DNA of 64,000 nt from Rhopalosiphum padi (lineage: Eukaryota; Arthropoda; Insecta; Hemiptera; Aphididae), in contig NC_083599.1 in the NCBI RefSeq assembly GCF_020882245.1, forward strand, positions 71,407,745-71,471,744. Direction: 5' to 3'. Each line of letters opens with the position of its first letter. The stretch's first letter is position 1. The position numbers and the translations under genes are program-made. The notes beneath the pieces are model-generated. The model searched no databases. It was given only the letters and a program-made list of their open reading frames with translations, and had not been told where the DNA came from. This document shows, in pieces, positions 40,915 to 51,400 of this stretch.

Positions 40915-41172
40915 ATGGAAGCTGTGGTGGTTACCAATAGCTCATTCCATGATTTGAACGTTATTTTCCATACTTTGACGAATATTTATCAATTCGCTAC
41001 GCATCTGGGAGTGTTTAGAGGTTTTGTCCTTGTTAAGCAGTCTTGGTATAAGTCACAAAAGGACTGGACAAAGACCGCAGTTTGTTTGACGAGTGACGAC
41101 ACGATTCACGCAAGGTTTAGCCTTGAACTTGAAGGTGTCATATTTGATGAAAGGTATAATATAATTATTTAA
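40915..41172 (+). other. Unrecognised open frame of 85 codons
   Basis: This open frame runs from ATG at 40915 to a stop at 41170-41172 in sequence of more balanced base composition than its surroundings. I recognise no domain. The antisense reading is Ser/Gln/Asn-rich and could equally be a transposon gag fragment. It follows directly after a LINE relic, so transposon origin is the likeliest explanation. Confidence 0.25.
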
Positions 41173-43800
41173 GAAAAGAGTATTTAGACTTTAGAGGCGA
41201 TAAAAATATGTGTATTTGAAACTTGAAATTGATGTTTAAGTAGACTGTGATAAATAACAATAGTTGATACAATGTATTTTATGATTAATTTATTTTAATA
41301 GTTCACCAATACATTTTTATTTTATGTGATGAAAAAAAAAAATATAAAGTTATGATTATATGAATTAAGTTTGTAGAGTCCAAGCAGACTTCATGACAAA
41401 CGAGGTAATGCCGGAATTACTCCAACTATTACCACTATTGATTGTCTCATATACTATACATTGATTACGGGGAAGGGTATAGTTATTTAGTGTTTAAAAA
41501 CAACTTTAAAATAATTTTACATTTTTCAATCAAGAAAATATTTTTCTCATTGGTACATATTATAATTAATGTTTTTTGTTTAAATTAAAAAAAATATTTT
41601 TTTTTTACTTACTAGTTACTACATTATCATTTTATCATACCAACATTTTTAATTTAAAAGTTTTAATTTTGTTTCAACAAAACGAACTTTTTAATAATCA
41701 AATATTTTATTTGAAGTCAGAAACTGTGTACTCTTCAAGAAATGTATGAGAAAATTCTAAATTATTATATATGTTCAACTTCCAATAAATCGATATGTTT
41801 TGGAACGGTTCTTTTACCTGAAAATAATTAAAATTTTTAATATTTTTATACTGAAATAAAAATATGAAATAGCTTAGAAAACATTCAATATATTTATTAA
41901 TAATTGAGTCTATTTATATAATATCAAGCATAATTAATCTCGACGGATTTATAGTTCCTACTTAATTGTTTTAAATTAATTTTTGCAATTGGTCAGTTTT
42001 ATCTAATTACAATTTAGTTTTATTTTTATATTTTATGAAATAATAATTCCACGGAAATGTAGGTGTTTTGTGATATAGTGATATACTAGTGAATAATTAA
42101 ATAAATAAGTAACTAATTTATAAATGCTGAAACTTAAAATACATACAATAATCATAATTAATATTAAACTATCAATTAGTTGAATTTTCAATATTTATAC
42201 ATTTAGTAAAACTATGATTAGATTTAAAAAATAGTACGATTAAGATTCATAACTGCATTTAATATATTTTTAATAACACAAAGTGAATAGGTATCTTATT
42301 ATATAGGTATAGGTAAAAAACTCACCACATTCAGGACATATTTTTTCATAAATGTACATCTGGTAGGTATGCCACAGTTTTCTAATAAAAACACAATATG
42401 CAAGAAAGACGACTATCCACAATATAGTCTTTGAGTAAGTGGATTCATAACTTGATTTGTTCTTCATACCAAATGTACCTAATTAGATTTAAAGTATATG
42501 TATATAATATTAACCTAATTAAAAAATGTAATGTACCTATTTTCTGATGATAAAAATATTCTAATAAGAATTAATACAAATATAATAAATATACGTTTAA
42601 AGTTTGAAGAAAATAAATTCGTCCAATGATATCATAGATAGTCTGATAGTGAGGGAAAGCCACTTAAACATTGATCCTGAAACAAATATAACAAGTAGAT
42701 GTAATACATACGTTAAATTAGAATTCAATGATAAATCTTGGTATACGGATACTCTAAGCAAAGACGGAGACATGAAGACAGTTGTTATTTGTTAATCCAG
42801 ACAGGTGAAATGAACTAGTAACGAATTGGTCCGTGGAGAGAAGGTGTCAGATCATAAAATATTTCTTCCTTGCTATTCTACACATTCTCTCAAAGGTTCA
42901 TATAGTGTCGAGTGTAATCTAGCAATCATGATAAATGATAGAAAAATAAATTGTGTTGAATTTATTTAAAGACAGACTACTATGTTCCCGCCTAGAAAAA
43001 TGTGCACATTTCAGTATTAGGCATTTTTTTTAAATGTGTGTTTTTGCATGTTTATTTTTAAAAAAAATCGCTCAAATTTACGAAGGTAAATGACAAAAAA
43101 TCAGTAAAATGCTTGATTTTTTCCAAAAACCCTGTGAAATCAAAACAAAATAAGCAATCAGAAACCAAAATGTTCACTGTACATTGTATAGGTATGGGTT
43201 TGTATTTAGTTTATTTAGTCTGTAATTTTATAAATTATGATAGAACCTACGAATTGTGTTTAAGTTAGGTTAGGTATAATAATATTTAATTATAATAAAT
43301 CATCATGGTAAAAAAGACTGGTTTAATTGTTGGGTTATTTATAATCTTATTCATAATAATAAAATTAAATTTTTGGTGAAATGGTTAACAATGAAGAAAA
43401 CAATTTTTTGAGCGCTCTGCGCACTAAATACTTTTACAGCCACAAATTCGAAACAGCTATAACTTCTAAACTAATAACTTCCCAATTTTTTTTTAACTTC
43501 ATTGTTTTAATAATTTCATAAAAAATTGGATTTTTTTTACAATCATGTAAAATACGATACTATTGCAATGCTTCCAATCAATCCCATCAATATTTTAAAA
43601 TAACTTAATATGTTATTGTTTATAATGCAAGCCACAGCCTATCAAACGGATGGTAAGTTTTTATAAACAAACATATTTTAAGTGGGTTGCAATCAAACTG
43701 ATTGAATTATATTATGTATAAAATTATAGGCGTCGGTATAAATCCACCGCAAAATATAATGATTGAAACTAATAATATTAATACAAATAATATTTTGGTA
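41173..43800. other. AT-rich stretch, short unrecognised open frames
   Basis: Open frames at 42270-42467 (minus; contains CPECGEF, one CxxC pair only) and 42604-42795 (plus; contains NDKSWYTD) have no assignable domain. The area 43381-43560 carries a text of the kind seen in diverged repeats. No exon series could be built. Confidence 0.4.
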
Positions 43801-43810
43801 CAAATAAAAA

Positions 43811-44970
43811 ATGAAAATGGGACTGAAACAAATGGTTACAAAATTTCAATCAAACAATGAGAAATTACAACTTCAGATTCCTGAAATTCCTACTGGGAGC
43901 TCTAAAGAAATGCTGATCCCCCCCCCCCCCCCCAAAAAAAAAAAACAATCAAAAGTAACGAAAGGAGTAATGGGAACTTCTATAAGAATCCAAAAACTTA
44001 CTTTAATGTATGTGGTATACATTATTTAAAAAAATGAATGATTAATTTAAAACTGGAAGAAGCTAAAGGATCCAAGTGACAAATAAAACCCGATAATAGT
44101 GATATTAAGTAATAAGATATTAACGGGCGATAACTTCAAATTTATCAAATTATATGTACAAGAAATCTAAACCTAAAAGAAAAAAAAGAAATACTACAAT
44201 GCAAAATTTGCAGTGTTTGGTTAAATTAAGAACTACTAGAATGTTTGTTAAAATGTATTAGAGTGGAAAATACGGTAAAGAACATCTTTCGCTAAATTGC
44301 CCAAAGTTTAAAAAATCAAAATAATACGAACTATGATGAAAGACACATTAAAAGTTGTAAAGGATGCACTGCTTATACAAATGCAGTAAAAAAATCTCAT
44401 CTAAAAAAATTAACAGTAGTACAAAGAATATAATAAAATCCTGCGAAACCAATCACTCAAGATGCTTCTTTTGCACAGATGATTAGTTTTTAAACGAAAA
44501 ACAGAAGGGCCCAAAGACACAAATTAATATATGGCAGAAAAATATTTACCGTCAATAACTGACGCGATGGCAACATTATTAAAGCTCTAATTCCAGGAAC
44601 CTACTCTCTACGTGGACTACTCTAAAATAATATGGCTATCGAATTTTTGAATCAGAAAATCCAAGAAACCGCATTCGTGGAGAAACTATAGTGATAGTAA
44701 AATATCAACTAAGAATTATGATCTTGATTAACATCTTCAAGAAATTTTACAAGCTTTGTCCGTATTAATGATGGACTCACTATCTTAGCTATTGTCCACC
44801 AAGACATAAAGTAGATGACATGAAAGTTAAAGTTTACTGGATTCTTCTAGACACTGGGTGGTAGATTCATTGCCAGACATAATGCCATCATTTTAATGGG
44901 GATCGAGGATGATTACCACCAATGGGCATGAACTGTTCAAATCTGCAAATAAAACCAATGCAATTTAAAA
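43811..44970 (+). pseudogene. Jockey-like LINE relic: ORF1 gag and ORF2 endonuclease fragments
   Basis: The piece at 44190-44410 reads, across frames, LQCKIC, a GKEHLSLNCPKFKKSK string and CKGCTAYTNAVKKSH, the spaced cysteine-knuckle pattern of ORF1 (gag-like) proteins of jockey-type LINEs. About 450 bases further on, 44850-44940 reads GGRFIARHN then WGSRMITTNGHEL, matching the GGDFNAKH..WGSR..TxxGR.L block of the apurinic-type endonuclease that opens ORF2; the catalytic Asp of GGDFN is replaced or lost. The order ORF1 then endonuclease on one strand supports a single old insertion. Reverse transcriptase is not seen. A C16-A12 run interrupts at 43918-43945. Confidence 0.55.
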
Positions 44971-45095
44971 TTATGTTATATTATTTTTATGTATAGTTAA
45001 ATGGTAAAAATAAGTTACAAAATTGTGTTGTATTTATTTTTTTTTTTATTTGATAAATATGCAGGTTTCCTCTGTAAAAATGATGTTGACCAATA

Positions 45096-45255
45096 TAAGG
45101 TGCGAACGCAGGAAAAAATTTCAGAGGGGGGGGGCGTTTGAAAAAAATGTCCATAAATATCATAACCAATATTAATTTGTAGGTCAGGTAATTTATTTTT
45201 TGTTCCTGATATTTCGAAGGGGGTTTAAGCACCTTCCCCCTGCGTTCGCGCCTCA
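45096..45255. mobile_element. Small MITE (about 160 bp) with GC-rich inverted ends
   Basis: The left end reads TAAGGTGCGAACGCAGG and the right end in reverse complement reads TGAGGCGCGAACGCAGG, 15 of 17 positions matching. A G-run follows the left end and a C-rich run precedes the right one, as in the other elements here. Both flanks carry ACCAAT close to the ends, but the exact duplication cannot be fixed. The 90-codon minus-strand open frame overlapping it is not supported as a gene. Confidence 0.65.
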
Positions 45256-47458
45256 CCAATGTAGTTGAACCTACATTAAAAAAACTATATAAAACAGATA
45301 TTTAAGAATTTTATTTTCAAACAATATCTATTATGTAATTCAAGTATTAAGTAAATTGTGTTCAGATGATACCAATGATAAAGGTTTTATTTTCCATATT
45401 TATTTTATGTACATATACCTATATATCATTCATTGAAATATTAAATTTGATATTGTAGAAATTAATTTTATACATAAAATATAATTTAAAAACGCAGGTG
45501 GATTTGACTTATTTTAATTTCATAACTTTTTGAATAATATAGAATCTAAAAATATAGATAGCCTGGCCAGTTATATATGGTTATGTTGTAGAACTTAAGT
45601 TTTTTTTACCTCTGAAATTAATTCTTCAATGAATGTTAAGAATAATAATTAGTTAATAGTAACTAATTAATATATTATAATTTAGTTTGACAAAAGTACA
45701 TATTTTGTTTAATTGTTTCATTGATTTTTATTTTATTTTAATCATGCCTCATAATATCTTTTGGAGTATACATCCATGGATATTTATCAAATCATTGACA
45801 TATAAGGTGCCCAAGCACACACTGTAATTTTTCATGGTCTGAAGCGCCCAATACCTCAATAAAATTGTATATCTATTAATTGCAATAAATTAACTTAAAT
45901 TACCAAAATAAAATAAGTTTATTTTTCAATTAAAGCTGTTATGAAAAATTAAAATAATTCACTGTGTACACTCTACAGTCATTAGTATGTATACATTTTA
46001 GCAATAAACCTAACAGTTTAAATCATCTTTAAAAAATGAATAATTTTCATAATATCTTAAAGAATTAATTCCTGATAATGTATAATTACCCTCATCATGT
46101 AGTCCTAGCCCCTAGGACTAAAATTGTATGCACTACAAAATTTCGAGTGTGCTGTACAAAATTAAAAAATGTGTTATAGTTGTAATAGCCGAACTACCGA
46201 ACTATGAAATTTTGAATAATTAAATTGTATCACTACTATAAATTATAACAAATAGTACTTAGTTTATTATTAACCTTTTGATTTATTTTAAATTAAGCAC
46301 GCGCACAATAATGGATAATTACCTTACGCGTATAGCTAGTGATAGATTATTAGAATGTTTATCTGTTTTGATGCTTGGAACCATCAATCAATTTACATGG
46401 AATAAATAATGAATTTACTTAATACCATCATAGCTTTTGGTGGTATTTTGAATGGTAATTCAAATATAGAATACTTACATAATATTATGTAAAATAATAT
46501 TGTACAAAATAAATAATGAAAAACACATCAAATAAATACATAATTAGACATTTTTTTTCGTTTGTTTCAAATGTAAATAGTAATATTCCTTATTATCTAT
46601 ATATAAGATTTTATAGTACTCGTAATATTAGTAATACCTAAGTAATTATGAAATTGGTAATAATTAATTGTATATTATACTTTAATTTCATATAATTTTA
46701 TTTTAAAAAACAATGTTTTACCATATTGTATTATAATGATTTTAAATTTAAATTTATTTCATATATTTTGTTTACCCATGTTATGCATAACAATAGTATA
46801 GAATAATATACCTTGGCCAGAAAATGATAGATACCTATTAAACTTAATAAGTGGGTGATATTTTCTAGTTTCAATAATAAAGGCATTCGTTAGATCATTT
46901 TTGGAGGAAAATGGCTACGGTTAATTGACTTATCATTAAACTTAAGCATAACAACAATTGAACATTGTCTATTCTATCTATTCTGTTTTTTTATAATATT
47001 TTAGTTATTAAGCGAGTAAAGATAATTTTTATACATAATATGTATTTTACATAGGTACTCATAACTTGCTTAAAAATTGAAATATCGTGAAATCTGCGAA
47101 GTGATAATCATAGGTAGGTACATACGTAGATCAACATTAAAAGGTAAAATAATGAATAAAACCCAATTTATTTTTAAATTGAGATTAAATGAGATTAAAG
47201 TTTAAAAAATGAACATTTTCTACAAATAATAACATGATTAAATTATGAAGTACAAATTAAGGAATACTTATTCTTAAAAAGAGGTCGATAGGCCAGTAAG
47301 TATCATTTAAAATCAAAAATTAAATAGCTAAAACTATAATTAGGATAGATAACAACAAAATAACCTAACACAAATAAATTTATTTACTGCAGTATTATAA
47401 AATTATATATTTATATTCTATTATTTGCAAAATAGAATTTCAATTTATAACATTAGGT
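45256..47458. other. AT-rich spacer before the BEL/Pao insertion
   Basis: No gene, RNA or transposon end is recognised. A short hairpin AGTCCTAG-ccc-CTAGGACT lies at 46101-46119. Confidence 0.5.
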
Positions 47459-47463
47459 ATATT

Positions 47464-48293
47464 TGTTCGAGCTTGAGCCTTTCCGCGCCTGGTGCAGACG
47501 GTGTGTCCGTTTGACACGTGTGTTTGTCGTCCCGCGGACGTCCGACGCAGAGGTGCGCTTGCGCGAACTTTTAGCGACCGGCTTCGCTGGCCACCGGTTG
47601 TCCGGGGCCCGGCCGTCGCTGTCTTTTACCAACGGTCGGATCGTTCCGTTCCGTGCCGGCTTGTGCCCGTTTTTTTTGTTCGTGTGCGCCGAACACGAAA
47701 TCTCGGTTGAGCCTGACGCACCGCTGCGTCCGCTCGCCGCCTCGTGCCGGGTTGTGCGGCCAAAACCGCGTGTGCGGTCAACGCGTTGTCCGTGAATATT
47801 ATTCGCGCCGGCTTTTGTGTCCGATTTGTTATACGGTGATACAAAACCATGTGCCTTTTTCTTATTATTATTATCCGCAAGTTTGCGTCGTAAAGTTACG
47901 GTCGTCGACTTATTTGATTATTGCTTCAGCTCTACACGGTGTACGTGTGTGCACGGTTGGTTGTCCAGTGACACCAAAAAAGGAAAAACCACGTTTAGAC
48001 CAGTGAAGATTGCCAGCTTGGATCGTGGGATCGCGCCGCCACCTGAATCAGGTCATTTATTGTAAAATTCATATTTTGATGTTATTTATTATTATTATTT
48101 ATATGCTATTATTGTAATTATTTTGGGGCCCCGTGTTGACCTAATATTATATTTATTTGTGTCAATTTACGACATTGTTATATTCTTGTTATATTTATAC
48201 ATATACCGGGTCACCTTCTTCGTTTCTAACACATTGCGAGTCGTGTCCGATAACCGCGAATTTCCAAAAGTAGGATCGGACACGGCGTCAACA
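47464..48293 (+). repeat. 5' LTR of the BEL/Pao element
   Basis: This 830-bp LTR starts TGTTCGAGC and ends GTCAACA. The first 350 bases are GC- and CpG-rich and the rest is AT-rich. It repeats at 54200-55029 with a constant offset of 6736. The short open frames inside it (up to 117 codons) appear in several overlapping frames in both LTRs and are not regarded as genes. As a 5' LTR it should carry the promoter; I could not fix a TATA box or start. Confidence 0.95.
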
Positions 48294-48479
48294 TTTTTGG
48301 TAGCAGAGCGTGGTTTCCGACTTCTGTGGGGGGTTCGGTAGCGGTGTGTTGGTTTTTTTGGTGGGCTGGTATCTACATAGTGTTTCCTACGGTGCGTATA
48401 GGCGACATAGTTTATTTTTCTTTGTATTTGTGTCATATATTATATTTGTATATTTAGGTTATATTACATTTTGCTCGTA
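48294..48479 (+). promoter_or_regulatory. Leader with primer-binding-site-like motif
   Basis: Five T residues follow the LTR, then TGGTAGCAGAGCGTGG at 48298-48313. TGG is the complement of a tRNA 3' CCA end, and this wording is typical of the primer site of BEL/Pao elements. I do not assign the tRNA. The rest of the leader up to the ATG at 48480 is non-coding. Confidence 0.7.
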
Positions 48480-51400
48480 ATGGCTGACGAGAAAGAAATT
48501 GAGCGTATTTCGCGCCTGCTCGCGCGTGCTAAAGTAAAGCGTACTACCATTATATCGCAGATTCGAGCTATACATGCTATGGCGTTGCGCGTACAATCGG
48601 AGCCTGATCTAGCCTCAGAGTTTGCGTTAAACGCGGCGGATTTAGACGCGCTATGGTTTCAATTTAGGACAGATGACGATTCCGTATTAGATCTTTTATC
48701 GGCGTCCGATAAGCTCACCGACTATTCACCCGAGCTGACAGCGGAGGTACGCCAACTAATTCACGCGGCTAAAAATATCGCCCAGCGGTTAATCCCGACA
48801 GGTGTCGACGCCGTCGACTTGTCGTATCTCCGAAATGGGACATCAAGTGTTCAGAAACCGCGCGAGGATCCGGTTAAGTCACTTTCCCGCTTACCTGATA
48901 TACCTCTACCCACGTTCGAGGGTGATTACCGATCGTGGCCCAATTTTCGCGACAGATTTTCCGCGCTTGTCGATACGCGACACAATTTATCGAACATCGA
49001 TAAAATGTATTATTTAATAGGTTGCTTAAAAGGCGCCGCAGCCGATGCTGTTCGAGGCATACCGGTGTCGGCGGACAATTACGAGTTAGTAATGAACACC
49101 TTGTCCGATAAGTTCAATCGACCGCGTTTGGTTGCAACGTCACTCGTCGACAAGCTATTGCAATCGTCGACCATGACACAAGAGTCGCTTAACGACTTGA
49201 ACGCATTTGTAGGAACGTGTAGTGAATCCATCTCATTGTTAGACGCGCTAAAAATACCAGACGTTGGGTCTTTTATTTTATTTTCTATAGCGTTTCGATG
49301 TCTACCTGTTTCTACCCGCAAGTTATTTGAGGCGAACAGTTCAGTAGATTACCCGTCGATAGGACAATTATTAGCCTTTCTCCGATCCCGGGTGGCCATT
49401 CTCGAAGTCGTGGGCGAATCCCACAAAAATAGTGCGAGTAATGCGCCGTCAAAGTCGACTGGTCAGTTCCGAAAGGGGGGAGATTACTCAGGGAAGCCTC
49501 GGTTGACGTCTTTAGTCACCTCCAAATCTAATAATACGTGTCTATGTTGTGCGGGTTCGCACGCTCTAACATCGTGTTCGCGGTTCAAGAATTGGGGCCC
49601 CGACGAGCGTGCTCGGTGGACGCGCGATAAAAAATTATGTTTTAATTGTTTTAGTGACGAGCACTGGGCTCCCAAGTGTAATGCTAAATCAAGTTGTCAG
49701 AACTGCACGCGCAAACACCACTCGCTTCTTCATCATAATAAATCGTCCAGTAGAGATCGCGATGTTCGAAACGAGCCACCGGCTGCCGAAGCGTCGTTAT
49801 GCGCGTCCGTGCCGCGTCCCCCTCCACACCAGGAGTCGTCTGTAATTTTAGGTACCGCGCTAGTGCATATGCGCGATCGTTCCGGTTCGTGGCAAACAAT
49901 GCGCGCATTGATAGATTGCGCGTCGCAGATAAGCGCCGTTACGAGTGCGTGTGCCGATCGATTAGGCCTTAAGCGCTCCCGTTGGACAGCCCCGATAAGC
50001 GGTTTATCCGGAGTTCCTGTAGTAAATGTCCAAGGTCGCGTTGAGTGTAACGTACAGCCGCGGTTTGCGTCCGAACCTGTGCTTTCCATAAATGCGTGGG
50101 TATTGCCCGCCATAACGGGTGATTTGCCTCGAACAACGTTACACTCGAGCGTTAAAGATAGGTACTCTAATCTCGCGCTCGCCGACCCGTCATTCGATAT
50201 CACTTCACCTATTGATGTATTATTAGGCGGCGATGTATACGCGTCAATAATGGACGGTCGGAAATTTTCGGTGGACAAAGCGTTACCAACGGCGTTTAGT
50301 TCGGTCTTTGGTTGGATCTTAATTGGTCCAGTGTCCGACCGAGAGGCTCACCCGTATCAATCGATGCCGGTCGCTATGACTGTTTCCATTGAAGGGTTAA
50401 TGGAACGGTTTTGGCAAGTTGAGGAGCCAGAGGCTGCTCCCGCGACGTTTACCGACGAGGGGCGTTGTGAAAAGTTATTTTGTGAACAGACTGTACGTTT
50501 GCCGTGCGGCCGTTTTTCGGTACCGTTGCCTTTTCGTGCGCCGCCGTCAGCTGATACTTTTAACGGGTCCCGCGAACTCGCGGTGCGACGTTTTGACGCG
50601 CTTGAACGTAAATTGGTTACGAGCCCTCAATTAAAAGCATTATATGTCCAGTTCATGTCGGAATACATTTCGCTAGGTCATATGTCCGTCGCGACGTCCC
50701 CGGGACGTTATTTTATTCCGCATCACGCGGTGTATCGTCCGGCGATCGACGAAAATAAAATACGCGTCGTATTCGACGCTTCCGCGCAGAGTAGTCGCGG
50801 ACCGTCATTGAATAATTGCTTGTTTACCGGTCCTAAATTACAACAGGACATAGTCGACATTTTGACAAGATTTCGAGTCCCCAAGTACGTTTTTACGACC
50901 GACATCTGCAAAATGTATAGACAAATATTAATTTTGCCGGAATATCGTCAATTCCAACATATTTTATGGCGACCGTCGCCACACGACGAACTTGTAGAAT
51001 ACGAGTTAAATACCGTTACGTACGGCGTTAATTGCGCGCCTTATCTTGCTCTACGCGTGCTACAAACTATCGCATCCGATGATTGCGATAATTTCGAGTT
51101 TGTGCGTAACGCGCTAACGCGTCAGACCTATGTCGATGACATCTGCGACGGAGCAGATACGATTTCGAACGTATTAAAATTACAGTCCGATTTAATCTCT
51201 GTTATGCACAAAGCGGGATTAGAGCTGAAAAAGTGGGCGTCAAATACGTCATGCGTTTTAGACGCGGTGCCAGCCACAGATCGTGTGTGTGCGCCTATGC
51301 CGTTCGAATCGGTCGACGGCTACGGTACTAAGGTGCTCGGCTTACAATGGCATCCCGATGGGGACTATTTTTGTTGCGCACTAAGTCTCGATTCTGCAGC

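Noticed and set aside
42270..42467. Possible zinc-binding peptide with CPECGEF
   Set aside because: Only a single CxxC pair and otherwise A/T-driven hydrophobic sequence; no second pair of ligands.
47463..48341. Several overlapping open frames of 72-117 codons in the 5' LTR (and again in the 3' LTR)
   Set aside because: They occur in multiple frames on both strands of a CpG-rich LTR, start with TTG or mid-LTR ATGs and show no domain. LTR composition explains them.
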